A stretch of 64,000 nucleotides of DNA from Pseudochelatococcus sp050946405 (GTDB lineage Bacteria; Pseudomonadota; Alphaproteobacteria; Rhizobiales; Beijerinckiaceae). The translations under genes were made by a program, and so were the position numbers. Positions 17,101 through 27,985 of the stretch are shown here, in pieces. The DNA is taken from contig NZ_JBMNUS010000002.1 of NCBI RefSeq assembly GCF_050946405.1, positions 62,001 through 126,000 of the forward strand, in the 5' to 3' direction. The notes beneath the pieces are model-generated. The model was not told the DNA's origin and ran no database searches. It saw nothing but the letters and a program-made list of their open reading frames with translations. The number at the start of each line of letters is the position of its first letter. Position 1 is the first letter of the stretch.

Positions 17101-18438
17101 TCAGGCGGGCTGGTCGCAGGGCTCGGTGCGCGTCGGCCAGCCGGTGTTCTTCTCGGCGTATTCCTTCGCGGCCGCCTGAAGCAGCGGCTTCACGCGGTCG
17201 TGCAGCGGCTCGACGAGATCGGTGGCGCGCACCCATTTCTCGCCGTCCCACTCCTGGAGGAAGGTGGCCTTGTGGCCGTTGTGGTCCTTGCAGGTGAGCT
17301 TCAGCGGCTCGGTGAATCCTTCGAGGCCCAGTTCCTTCAGGCGCTCGGGCGTGATGTCGATGGATTCGAGCCCGCGGCGCACGTCCTCGCCGGTGACGGC
17401 CGTCTTGCCGGTGATCTTCTGCGCGTTGGCGATGCCTTCCGCGATCAGCAGCGCGTTGTAGACGCCGCGGTTGTAGAGCACCTCGCCGACCTTGGCCTTG
17501 TCGGTCTTGCTCTTGCCCGCGTCCACGAGATGCTTCTTGATGTCCTCCAGCGCGGGGAAGCCGGCGCCGACGCCGTGCCAGTTGAGGGTCCTGAAGCCCT
17601 TGGCGCCGGGGCCGGCGGAGCGCACGTCATCGTCGCCCGGCCACCAGATCGAGACGAACCTGTTCATCGGATAGTTGATCTTGATCGCTTCCTTGACCGC
17701 GGTCGGATTGAGCGCGCCCCAGCCGAACAGCACCATGTAGTCCGGCCGGTCGCGGCGCACGCTGAGCCATTGCGAGGACTGGTTCTGGATGTTGTCGGCC
17801 GGCACCGGATAGAGCTTGAGGTCGAAGCCGATTTCCTTCGACAGGGATTCGAGCAGCGGAATGGGTTCCTTGCCGAAGCCGGCGTCGAGATAGATGTAGC
17901 CGATCTTCTTGCCCTTGAGCTTCGCGAGCCCGCCCTCCTGCTGGCCGATATAGGAGAGGATCATCGAAATGCCGTCCCAGTAGGTGTTCGGCGGGTTGAA
18001 GATCCACGGAAACCTCTCGCCGTCGGCGGAGGCGGAAAGGCCGTAGGCCATGGACAGCACCGGCACCTTGTCGACGCCGGCCTTGGGAATGAGCGAGAGC
18101 GTCGTGCCTGTCGACCACGGGTTGACCATGACGGGCTTCTTGCCCTTCACGGCCTCGTAGCATTCCACGCCCTTCTTGGCGTCGTAGCCCGTCTCGCATT
18201 CCTCAAGGCGCAGCTTGATGCCGCCGATGCCGCCGTCGCGCTCGTTGAGAAGCGCCAGGTAGTCGTGCATGCCGTTGGCGATCGGGATGCCCGAGCCCGA
18301 GAACGGCCCGGTGCGGTAGGTGAACAGCGGCACGTAGATCTCTTCCTGCGCGTGCACCGGCGCCGGCGCGAGGGCCGCGAGCGCCGTCGATGCGGCGAGA
18401 ATGGCGGAAAGCGTCAGTAGCTTGCTTTTGTTGGACAT
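17101..18438 (-). CDS. LIV-family ABC transporter periplasmic substrate-binding protein
   Basis: This is a 445-residue protein with a clear Sec signal peptide (hydrophobic AILAASTALAALAPAPVHA, cut near residue 28). A type I periplasmic binding fold of the Leu/Ile/Val family follows, with FTYRTGPFSGSGIPIANG at the start of the mature part. It is longer than typical LivK (~370). The neighbouring acyl-CoA ligases suggest the ligand may be a carboxylate rather than an amino acid; that is inference. The start at 18438 follows GGGAGAGAG. The gene sits between livM and livF in the operon. Confidence 0.9.
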   Translation of the reverse strand: MSNKSKLLTLSAILAASTALAALAPAPVHAQEEIYVPLFTYRTGPFSGSGIPIANGMHDYLALLNERDGGIGGIKLRLEECETGYDAKKGVECYEAVKGKKPVMVNPWSTGTTLSLIPKAGVDKVPVLSMAYGLSASADGERFPWIFNPPNTYWDGISMILSYIGQQEGGLAKLKGKKIGYIYLDAGFGKEPIPLLESLSKEIGFDLKLYPVPADNIQNQSSQWLSVRRDRPDYMVLFGWGALNPTAVKEAIKINYPMNRFVSIWWPGDDDVRSAGPGAKGFRTLNWHGVGAGFPALEDIKKHLVDAGKSKTDKAKVGEVLYNRGVYNALLIAEGIANAQKITGKTAVTGEDVRRGLESIDITPERLKELGLEGFTEPLKLTCKDHNGHKATFLQEWDGEKWVRATDLVEPLHDRVKPLLQAAAKEYAEKNTGWPTRTEPCDQPA

Positions 18439-18488
18439 TTCTCTCTCCCTTGGGTGAAGCTCTTGCGGCTTCGTTGGATGGCGCGTTC

Positions 18489-19565
18489 TCAGTAGGGGAA
18501 CGGCCACGTTCTCAGTTTCTGCTTGGCCGTCTGCCAAAGGCGGGCGAGGCCGTGCGGTTCCACGATCAGGAACGCGATGATGAGCGCGCCGATGATCATG
18601 TGGTTGAGGTGCTCGATGGTCGCCGCGCTCACCGCGATGCCGAGGCTTTCGGGCAGGTAGCGCAGGATGATCGGCAGGATGAAGATGAAGGCCGCGCCCA
18701 TGAACGAGCCGATGAGGCTGCCCAGCCCGCCGATGATGACCATGAACAGGATCAGGAACGACAGGTGGATGGAGAACACGTCCGGCTCCGCCGAGCCGAG
18801 ATAGAGGAACACCATCAGCGACCCCGCCACGCCGGCGTAGAAGGACGAGACGGCGAAGGCGAGCAGCTTCGTCGGCAGCAGCTTGATGCCCATGAGTTCG
18901 GCCGCGATGTCCATGTCGCGCACCGCCATCCACATGCGCCCGATGCGTCCGTGCACCAGATGGGCGGCCGCGAGCGTCAGCAGCGCCACGACCGACAGCA
19001 CGACGAGGTAGCGCACCTCGGGGGCGGCGTTGGGGCCGGTGATGGCGACGCCGAACAACGTGCGCGTGGGCACCTCGATCGCGCCCGAGATGTTGTTGTT
19101 GGTCAGCCACGGGATGCGCACGAAGCACCATTGCAGGAAGAACTGCGCCGCGAGCGTCGTCACCGCGAGGTAGAAGCCCTTGATGCGCAGGCTGGGCAGG
19201 CCGAAGAACACGCCCACCAGAGCCGAGAAGAAGCCCGACGCCAGCACCCAGACGATGATGTTCACGCCCGGAAAGGCGGTGGTGAGCTTGTAGCAGGCGA
19301 AAGCGCCGACGCCCATGAATCCGGCGGTGCCGAGCGACAGCAGCCCGGTATAGCCGGTGAGCAGGTTGAGCCCGATCGCGGCGAGCGCATAGACAAGAAA
19401 CGGGATCATCACCGCGTTGATGAAGAAGCTGCCCCCCAGGAGCGGCACGGCCACGAAGGCGGCGGCGAGGATGATCGCCACGCCGATCTTGTCCTGAAGG
19501 ATCGGGAAGATCGCCATGTCGTCGGCGTAATTGGTCTTGAACTGACCGGCCTCACGGTAAAACAT
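18489..19565 (-). CDS. livM: LIV-type ABC transporter permease LivM
   Basis: This 358-residue inner-membrane permease has about 8-10 hydrophobic segments. The LivM hallmarks are the GYTGLLSLGTAGFMGVGAFA stretch near residue 72 and the C-terminal GLGSLIGSFMGAAF motif that contacts the ATPases. The start at 19565 follows GAGGAGG. It lies 12 bp after livH and 50 bp before the binding-protein gene. With LivH it forms the membrane pore. Confidence 0.93.
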   Translation of the reverse strand: MFYREAGQFKTNYADDMAIFPILQDKIGVAIILAAAFVAVPLLGGSFFINAVMIPFLVYALAAIGLNLLTGYTGLLSLGTAGFMGVGAFACYKLTTAFPGVNIIVWVLASGFFSALVGVFFGLPSLRIKGFYLAVTTLAAQFFLQWCFVRIPWLTNNNISGAIEVPTRTLFGVAITGPNAAPEVRYLVVLSVVALLTLAAAHLVHGRIGRMWMAVRDMDIAAELMGIKLLPTKLLAFAVSSFYAGVAGSLMVFLYLGSAEPDVFSIHLSFLILFMVIIGGLGSLIGSFMGAAFIFILPIILRYLPESLGIAVSAATIEHLNHMIIGALIIAFLIVEPHGLARLWQTAKQKLRTWPFPY

Positions 19566-19577
19566 GTCCGATCCTCC

Positions 19578-20534
19578 TCAGATGCGTTCGATGATCTTGT
19601 CGCCGAACAGGCCCTGCGGCCGGAACAGCAGAAAGACGAGGGCGATGAAATAGGCGAGCCAGCTCTCGATGCCGCCGCCCACCAGCGGCCCCCAGTAGAA
19701 TTCGCCGAGCTTCTCGCCGATGCCGATGATGAGCCCGCCGACGATGGCGCCTGGCACCGAGGTGAACCCGCCCAGAATCAGCACCGGCAGCGCCTTGAGC
19801 CCGACGATCTGGAGCGCGAAGGACACGTCCGAGCGCGCGCCCCACATGATGCCGGTGGTCAGCGCCACCACGCCCGCCGTGAACCACACGATCACCCAGA
19901 TCTGGTTGAGCGAGATGCCCACCGACAGCGCGGCCTTGTGGCTGTCCGCCACCGCGCGCAGGGCGCGTCCGATGCGCGTCTTCTGGAAGAAGACGGCAAG
20001 CCCCGCCACCATGATCGAGGCGATCAGCGCCGCGGCGATGTCGAGCTTCTGCAACGAGACGAAGCCGCCGAGGATATCGAAGTCGACGGAGCCCGTGGGC
20101 AGGTAAAGCTCCTGCGTGATCATGGACTTGGGATTGCCTCCGAACACCAGCTCGCCGAGGCCGATGAGGAAATACGTCAGGCCGAAGGTGGCCATGAACA
20201 GGATGATGTCGGGCTGGTTGACGAGCGGGCGCAGCATCACCCGTTCCACGCCGACCGCGAGCCCGTACATGATGGCCACGGTGAGCACGAGGGCGATCAG
20301 CGCCGGCACGCCGATCTCGAACAGGCCCACCAGGGTGAGGGCCGCGAACACCACCATGATGCCCTGCGCGAAGTTGAACACGCCCGACGCCTTGAAGATC
20401 AGCACGAAGCCGAGCGCGATCAGCGCGTAGAGCACGCCGGAGACGAGCCCCTCCCACAGCGTCTGGACGAGCAGGTCCGGTGCGCCGGCCATCTGCACGA
20501 AGGGATCGAGGAAGATATTGTACAGGATTTCCAT
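19578..20534 (-). CDS. livH: LIV-type ABC transporter permease LivH
   Basis: This 318-residue permease has about eight membrane segments. The segment GLVSGVLYALIALGFVLIFK and the following FNFAQG motif are typical of LivH, as is the GFTSVPGAIVGGLIIG motif near the C-terminus. It begins 10 bp after livG and ends 12 bp before livM, so the genes are translationally close. Confidence 0.93.
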   Translation of the reverse strand: MEILYNIFLDPFVQMAGAPDLLVQTLWEGLVSGVLYALIALGFVLIFKASGVFNFAQGIMVVFAALTLVGLFEIGVPALIALVLTVAIMYGLAVGVERVMLRPLVNQPDIILFMATFGLTYFLIGLGELVFGGNPKSMITQELYLPTGSVDFDILGGFVSLQKLDIAAALIASIMVAGLAVFFQKTRIGRALRAVADSHKAALSVGISLNQIWVIVWFTAGVVALTTGIMWGARSDVSFALQIVGLKALPVLILGGFTSVPGAIVGGLIIGIGEKLGEFYWGPLVGGGIESWLAYFIALVFLLFRPQGLFGDKIIERI

Positions 20535-20544
20535 GGCTTCCTCC

Positions 20545-21399
20545 TCAATGCGCCACGCCGAGATAGGCGTCGATGACCTTCTGATCGCTCTTCACCACGT
20601 CCGGCGTGCCGTCGGCGATCTTGCGGCCGTATTCCAGCACCACGATGCGGTCGGAGAGGTCCATGACGACGCCGATGTCGTGCTCGATCAGCGCGATGGT
20701 GGTGCCGAACTGGTTGTTGACGTCGAGGATGAAGCGGCACATGTCCTCCTTCTCCTCCAGGTTCATGCCGGCCATGGGCTCGTCGAGCAGCAGCAGCTCC
20801 GGCTCCATGGCGAGCGCGCGGCCGAGTTCCACGCGCTTTTGCAGGCCGTAGGGCAGGCGGCCGACCGGCGTCTTGCGGATGGCCTCGATTTCGAGGAAGT
20901 CGATGATTTCCTCGACGAACTTGCGGTGCTCGATTTCCTCGCGCAAGGCGGGGCCGTGGCGCAGCACCTGCCAGAAGAAGCCGCGATGCATCTTCAGCGT
21001 GCGCCCTGTCATGATGTTGTCGAGCGTCGACATGCCCTTGAACAGCGCCACGTTCTGAAAGGTGCGGGCGATGCCCTGCGCCGCCGCCACGCTCGGCCGC
21101 ATGCGGGCGCGCGTCTCGCCGCGGAAGGTGATGCGCCCTTCCTGCGGATTGTAGAAGCCGTTGATGACGTTGAGCATCGAGGTCTTGCCCGCGCCGTTCG
21201 GCCCGATGATGGCGCGGATCTCGCCCTTGCGGATGTCGAAGGAGACATCCGTGATGGCCTTGACGCCGCCGAAGCGCAGCGAGACGTTTTCGACGCTGAG
21301 CAGGAGGTCGCCCTTGTGCAGCGCGCCCGTCGCGCCTCCCGTGCTGCCGGAGTTCGGCGTTCCCATATGCGGCGCTCCCGTGATGTCTGGCGTTCTCAT
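20545..21399 (-). CDS. livG: LIV-type ABC transporter ATP-binding protein LivG
   Basis: This 284-residue ABC ATPase has Walker A GPNGAGKTS, Walker B LLLLDEPMAGMN and the H-loop ALIEHD. The signature region reads LPYGLQKRVELGRAL, a variant of the usual LSGGQ that is common in LivG proteins. The first ~27 residues, before LLLSVENVSLRFGG, are low-complexity and come from three imperfect ~17-bp DNA repeats (about 21353-21402). The start at 21399 has GAGGGGG upstream. Confidence 0.92.
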   Translation of the reverse strand: MRTPDITGAPHMGTPNSGSTGGATGALHKGDLLLSVENVSLRFGGVKAITDVSFDIRKGEIRAIIGPNGAGKTSMLNVINGFYNPQEGRITFRGETRARMRPSVAAAQGIARTFQNVALFKGMSTLDNIMTGRTLKMHRGFFWQVLRHGPALREEIEHRKFVEEIIDFLEIEAIRKTPVGRLPYGLQKRVELGRALAMEPELLLLDEPMAGMNLEEKEDMCRFILDVNNQFGTTIALIEHDIGVVMDLSDRIVVLEYGRKIADGTPDVVKSDQKVIDAYLGVAH

Positions 21400-21409
21400 G
21401 CTTGCCCCC

Positions 21410-23377
21410 TCATGCCGCCTTCTTCGCCGGGGCGGCCGGGACCACCGCCACGTCGCGGATCTTCACGCGCGCCGAGATGGAGCCCTTGCGGCCGTCCTCG
21501 AAGGTCACTTCGGTGGTGATGTCCTCTTCCGTCTTGCCGGAGTAGAGCGCGTCGATGAGCGGCTTGTAGCGATCGGCGATGAAGGAGCGGCGCACCTTCT
21601 GCGTGCGGGTCAGTTCGCCGTCGTCGGCGTCGAGTTCTTTGTGCAGGATGAGGAAGCGATGCACCTGCGCGCCCGCCATCATCGGCTCCTGCGCCAGCGC
21701 CCGGTTCACCTCCTCGATGTTCTTCTGCAACATGTCGTAGACGCGCGGATGGCCGGCGAGCTCCTGATAGGAGGCGTAGGAGACGTTGTTGCGCTCCGCC
21801 CAGTTGCCCACGGCAGTGAGATCGATGTTGAGGAAGCAGGTGACGAAATCGCGGCTGTCGCCGAAGGCCACCACCTCCTTGATGTTGTGGAAGAACTTCA
21901 GCTTGTTCTCGACGTATTTGGGCGGGAACAGCGCGCCTTGCGACAGCTTCCCGACATCCTTCGCCCGGTCGATGATCCGCAGGTGCCCGTTGGGCTCGAA
22001 GAAGCCGGCGTCGCCCGTCTTGACGAAACCGTCTTCCGTCAGCGTCTCGGCGGTCTTTTCCGGGTCCTTGTAATATTCGCGGAACTGGCCCGGCGAGCGG
22101 AACTGAACCTCGCCGCTCTCCGCGATGCGGATCTCGACGTTGGGCGTGGGCGGGCCGACGGTGTCGGCGCGGATCTGGCCGTCGGGCTGGGCGGTGACGT
22201 AGAGGAAGGCTTCCGTCTGGCCGTAGAGCTGCTTCAGGTTCATCCCCAGCGAGCGGTAGAAGGAGAACAGGTCCGGCCCGATCGCCTCGCCCGCCGTGTA
22301 GGCGACGCGGATGCGGGTGAAGCCGAGCACGTTCTTGAGCGGCTCGTAGATGAGGATACTGCCGAGCCCGTAGAGCAGGCGCCCGGCGAGCGGCACGGAT
22401 TCGCCGTTGAGCAGCTTCTCGCCGTATTTCTTCGCCACGCCGATGAAATAGTGGAACAGCTTGCGCTTCGTCGGCCCCGCATCTTCCATGCGGATCATGA
22501 CGCGGGTCAGCAGCGACTCGAACACGCGCGGCGGCGCGAAGTAGAAGGTGGGGCCGATCTCGCGCAGATCCTGCTCCGCCGTTTCCGGCGATTCCGGGCA
22601 GGCCATGCAGAAGCCCGCCACCAGCCCCTGCGCATAGTTGAGATAGTGATCGCCCACCCAGGCCAGCGGCAGGTAGGCCAGCACCTCGTCGCGGTCGGTG
22701 AGCCTGTCGAACTTCACCGTGTCGGTGGCGGCGTCGATGCAGCCCTTCGCCGTCAGCACCACGCCCTTGGAGCGGCCCGTGGTGCCGGAGGTGTAGAGAA
22801 TGATCGAGACGTCGTCGCCCGAGCCGCGTTCGAGACTGGCGTCGATGCGCTCGCGCACCGCGTTCTCGGTGAGCGCGTCGCGGCCGATGCTGATGATTTC
22901 GTCGATGGCGTGCAGCTTCTCGTGGTCGTATTCGCGCAGGCCGCGCGGCTCGTCGTAGAAAAGATGCGCCAGGTGCGGCAGACGGTCCGAGACCGACAGC
23001 AGCTTGTCGACCTGCTCCTGATCCTGCACGGCGGCATATTTGACTTCGGCGTTGGCGAGCACATAGGCGAGTTCGTCCGCCACCGCGTCGGCATAGACCG
23101 GCACGGGGACGGCGCCCAGCCATTGCGCCGCCATGACCGACCAGTAGAGCTTGGGCCGGTTGCTGCCGACGATGGCGACGGCGTCGCCGCGGCGCACGCC
23201 GATGCCGGAGAGACCCGCCGCATAGGCGCGGACGATCTCGAGGCTCTCGGCCCAGGTCCATGTCTGCCAGATGCCGTAGTCCTTGTGGCGAATGGCAGGC
23301 CGCGTGCCGCGCACGGCTGCATTGTGCGCAAGTAGCTTCGGAAAGGTGTCGAGACGTGCGGAAGCGTTCGTCGTCAT
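21410..23377 (-). CDS. Long-chain acyl-CoA synthetase-type AMP-dependent ligase
   Basis: This is a 655-residue large-form adenylate-forming ligase. The ATP loop is YTSGTTGRSKGVVL, with YGQTEAFLYV and KTGDAGFF further on. Length and motif style match the long-chain (ACSL/FAA-type) group. The start at 23377 (MTTNASARLD) has AGGAGGG nine bases upstream; a TTG three codons earlier would leave no spacer. It is the first gene of the seven-gene LIV operon. Membrane-associated ligases of this type in LIV operons are often linked to uptake of aromatic or fatty carboxylates; the substrate here is unknown. Confidence 0.9.
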   Translation of the reverse strand: MTTNASARLDTFPKLLAHNAAVRGTRPAIRHKDYGIWQTWTWAESLEIVRAYAAGLSGIGVRRGDAVAIVGSNRPKLYWSVMAAQWLGAVPVPVYADAVADELAYVLANAEVKYAAVQDQEQVDKLLSVSDRLPHLAHLFYDEPRGLREYDHEKLHAIDEIISIGRDALTENAVRERIDASLERGSGDDVSIILYTSGTTGRSKGVVLTAKGCIDAATDTVKFDRLTDRDEVLAYLPLAWVGDHYLNYAQGLVAGFCMACPESPETAEQDLREIGPTFYFAPPRVFESLLTRVMIRMEDAGPTKRKLFHYFIGVAKKYGEKLLNGESVPLAGRLLYGLGSILIYEPLKNVLGFTRIRVAYTAGEAIGPDLFSFYRSLGMNLKQLYGQTEAFLYVTAQPDGQIRADTVGPPTPNVEIRIAESGEVQFRSPGQFREYYKDPEKTAETLTEDGFVKTGDAGFFEPNGHLRIIDRAKDVGKLSQGALFPPKYVENKLKFFHNIKEVVAFGDSRDFVTCFLNIDLTAVGNWAERNNVSYASYQELAGHPRVYDMLQKNIEEVNRALAQEPMMAGAQVHRFLILHKELDADDGELTRTQKVRRSFIADRYKPLIDALYSGKTEEDITTEVTFEDGRKGSISARVKIRDVAVVPAAPAKKAA

Positions 23378-23514
23378 GACGCGCAACCCTCCTGTAAAGC
23401 CTTGAAAAGGCTTGATGACGTTTCCTCCGGAGGCCGTGGCGCAACGCCCGGCTTCTCTCTCTTATGCTGCAAAATCGCGCGGATTGGTTTTCTTTGCAAC
23501 CGTCCGCTTGACAG

Positions 23515-23528
23515 ACAGAATGTTCTGT
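23515..23528. promoter_or_regulatory. Palindromic operator candidate upstream of the LIV/ligase operon
   Basis: ACAGAA-TG-TTCTGT is a perfect 6-bp inverted repeat with a 2-bp centre. It lies 138 bp upstream of the ligase start, in the 202-bp gap after the Crp/Fnr-type gene. Its symmetry is typical of a homodimeric repressor or activator site. It does not match the FNR/FixK TTGAT-N4-ATCAA box. Confidence 0.5.
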
Positions 23529-23579
23529 TTAATGGTATTGTTGCTTATTCTGCGCTTTTGACGAAATGTCTTGTCGCAT

Positions 23580-24254
23580 TCATGCGCCGTATCGGGACAG
23601 GCCGGCAAGATCGACGACGCGGATGCCGTTGCGGTCCAGGGTGAGCAGGTCCTCTTCCTCCAGTTCCTTCAGGGCCTTGTTGACGGCCTGGCGCGACAGG
23701 CCGCACAGCAGCGCGAGTTCCTCCTGGCTGATGTCGAGGAAGCGCCCGACGCCGGGATAGAGTATCGGGTTGAACAGCCAGCCGAGCGACCGCGCCACGC
23801 GGGCGCGGGCATCGAACATGCGGTCGCTGATCACCGTGGCAATGAATTGCCCCAGCCGCTCGTTGAGCAGGCGCACCAGAAAGCGGTTGAAGCCCACCGA
23901 GTTCTCGAACAGCCAGTGGAAGGTGGTCTTCTGCATCAGCACCACGCGCGAATCGCGCAGGGCGACGATATCGTACTGGCGGATTTCGTCCTTCAGCACC
24001 GAGCCCTCGCCGACCCAGCCGGACGGCGGAACGCCCGCGAAAGTGACCGCCTTGCCGTGCGTCGAGATGGTGCCGACCTTGACGATGCCGCTCGCCACGC
24101 CGCACCAGTAGTTCATGCGGCCGCCCTCGTGGCAGATGTAATCACCCTTGGCGAAATGCTTCTCCACGCTGCCGCGCGCCGCGCGTTCGCGCTCGGCGGC
24201 CGTCAGGTCTTGCGCCCAGGGGGCGATGCTGGAAAGATAGTCTGCGGTTATCAA
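23580..24254 (-). CDS. Crp/Fnr family transcriptional regulator
   Basis: This 224-residue protein has an N-terminal cyclic-nucleotide-binding-like beta-barrel (about residues 28-115) and a C-terminal Crp-type winged HTH containing ISQEELALLCGLSRQAVNKAL (~173-193). It lacks the N-terminal cysteine cluster of FNR, so oxygen sensing through an Fe-S cluster is unlikely; the effector is not evident. It lies directly upstream of the ligase/LIV operon on the same strand with a 202-bp gap containing a palindrome, so it may regulate that operon. Confidence 0.88.
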   Translation of the reverse strand: MITADYLSSIAPWAQDLTAAERERAARGSVEKHFAKGDYICHEGGRMNYWCGVASGIVKVGTISTHGKAVTFAGVPPSGWVGEGSVLKDEIRQYDIVALRDSRVVLMQKTTFHWLFENSVGFNRFLVRLLNERLGQFIATVISDRMFDARARVARSLGWLFNPILYPGVGRFLDISQEELALLCGLSRQAVNKALKELEEEDLLTLDRNGIRVVDLAGLSRYGA

Positions 24255-24502
24255 GGGTGTTCCCGCTTTCTGCCGGCCTCGTGCGTCTTATCCCGTATCG
24301 GCTGTTCATCGGCAATATATCAACCGATTGCAGAACTTTCGCGCGTTGTCCGGAGGCAGTATTGTCTGACGCGCATTTTTGCTCAAGCCCCTCGCGCGCT
24401 CCCGGCGCCGTCAGGATCTCCGCCGGGAGATTCGCGCCCGGGCAGGCGGAGCACATAACGGGCGCGCCCGATTGTCGGCGCTATCGTAGAACGGGAGGAA
24501 CC

Positions 24503-25033
24503 ATGCTGGTTGCACGACACTCGACCCTGTTGCTTGTGGATTTTCAGCATCGCCTTGCCCCTGTCATTGACGGGGCGCAACAGACCATCGACGTTGCCGG
24601 ACGTCTGGCGCGTGTGGCGGGGCTCGTCGGCGTGCCGGTCATCGCCACGGAGCAGATTCCCGAGAAACTCGGCGCGACGAGCCCGGAATTGCTGCCGCTG
24701 GCCGGGCAGGTGATCGCCAAGCGCACATTCGACGCCGCCGGCGAGCCCGGCCTTCCGCAAGCCCTCGATCTGAAACGCGGGCAAGTGGTGGTGACGGGCT
24801 GGGAAGCGCATGTCTGCGTGCTGCAAACCGCCCTCGGGCTGCTGCGGCTCGGCTTCAGGCCCGTGGTGGCGGCGGATGCGATCGGCTCGCGCGCCTCCTT
24901 CAACAAGGAGATCGCGCTGCGGCGGCTGGCGCATCACGGTATCGAAATCGTGACCGGCGAGATGGTGATTTTCGAGTGGCTGGAGAATGCCGACCATCCC
25001 GCCTTCCGCGAGGCGATTGCGCTCATCAAATGA
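24503..25033 (+). CDS. Isochorismatase-like cysteine hydrolase
   Basis: This 176-residue protein of the isochorismatase-like fold carries the full catalytic triad of the family: aspartate in LLLVDFQ (about residue 11), lysine in IAKRTF and cysteine in EAHVCVLQTAL. Members hydrolyse isochorismate, N-carbamoyl compounds or nicotinamide; the substrate here cannot be read. The start at 24503 follows GGGAGGAA. It is divergent from the Crp-type gene. Its stop directly abuts the stop of the convergent hmgL gene with no base between them. Confidence 0.88.
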   Translation: MLVARHSTLLLVDFQHRLAPVIDGAQQTIDVAGRLARVAGLVGVPVIATEQIPEKLGATSPELLPLAGQVIAKRTFDAAGEPGLPQALDLKRGQVVVTGWEAHVCVLQTALGLLRLGFRPVVAADAIGSRASFNKEIALRRLAHHGIEIVTGEMVIFEWLENADHPAFREAIALIK

Positions 25034-25945
25034 TCAGCCCGCGCGTCTGGCGAGAATCGCGTTGGCGACCTTCGAGCCGTTGCGCCTGCCGATCGCCTCC
25101 GAGATGAAGGCGCCGGCATCCACCAGCGCGTCGAGATCGATACCGGTCTCGATGCCGAGGCCGTGGAGCATGTAGACGACATCCTCCGTCGCCACGTTGC
25201 CGGTGGCCCCTTTGGCATAGGGGCAGCCGCCGAGCCCGGCGACCGAGGCGTCGAACTGGCGGATGCCGAGCGCCAGCACGGCATGGATATTGGCGAGCGC
25301 CTGTCCGTAGGTGTCGTGGAAATGCCCTGATACGTCCGCGACGTCGTAGACGGAGAGCGCCGCCTCCACCGCCGCCCGCGCCTCGCGCGGCGTGCCGACG
25401 CCGATGGTGTCCGCGATGCCCACATGCTGCACGCCGATGTCCTTCATCAGCCGTGCCACGTAGGCGACCTTGTCCGGCGCGATCTCGCCCTCGTATGGGC
25501 ATCCCAGCGCGCAGGAGATGGCGCCGCGCACCTGAATATCCGCCTCCCGCGCCGCCGCCACGACGGGCGCGAAGCGCTCGATGCTTTCCGCGATGGAACA
25601 GTTGATGTTCTTCCGGCTGAAAGCTTCGCTCGCCGAACCGAACACCTCGATTTCCGTGGGGCCGGTCGGCAACGCCGCTTCATACCCCTTCATGTTGGGC
25701 ACCAGCACGGAATAGACCACATCGTCGCGGCGCGTGATGTTGGCCATCACGGCGGCGTTGTCCGCCATTTGCGGCACCCATTTCGGGCTCACGAAACTCG
25801 TCGTCTCGATGTGCTTTATTCCCGCGGCCTGCAAGCGGTCGATGAGTTCCACCTTGATCGCCGTCGACACGAACTGTTTTTCGTTTTGCAGCCCGTCGCG
25901 CGGGCCGACTTCCACGATCCCTACCTTTTCGGGTAACGCGCTCAT
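25034..25945 (-). CDS. hmgL: Hydroxymethylglutaryl-CoA lyase
   Basis: This 303-residue HMGL-like TIM-barrel enzyme splits 3-hydroxy-3-methylglutaryl-CoA into acetoacetate and acetyl-CoA, the end of leucine catabolism. The metal and active-site motif GPRDGLQNE is at residues 14-22, the HFHDTYGQALAN helix carries the metal histidine, and the signature GLGGCPYAKGATGN supplies the catalytic cysteine. It is the last gene of ivd-mccB-liuC-mccA-hmgL, with a 3-bp gap after mccA. Confidence 0.95.
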   Translation of the reverse strand: MSALPEKVGIVEVGPRDGLQNEKQFVSTAIKVELIDRLQAAGIKHIETTSFVSPKWVPQMADNAAVMANITRRDDVVYSVLVPNMKGYEAALPTGPTEIEVFGSASEAFSRKNINCSIAESIERFAPVVAAAREADIQVRGAISCALGCPYEGEIAPDKVAYVARLMKDIGVQHVGIADTIGVGTPREARAAVEAALSVYDVADVSGHFHDTYGQALANIHAVLALGIRQFDASVAGLGGCPYAKGATGNVATEDVVYMLHGLGIETGIDLDALVDAGAFISEAIGRRNGSKVANAILARRAG

Positions 25946-25948
25946 GGT

Positions 25949-27973
<2,025 letters not shown>

Positions 27974-27985
27974 GTCATCCTCCGC

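Noticed and set aside
18390..20576. 728-codon plus-strand open frame over livM and livH
   Set aside because: It is rich in D, E, H and R in a pattern expected from the complement of membrane-protein genes; no ribosome binding site, no domain. The minus-strand permeases are clear.
23580..24254. FNR-type oxygen sensor
   Set aside because: The N-terminal cysteine cluster of FNR/FnrL is missing, so only the general Crp/Fnr family is assigned.
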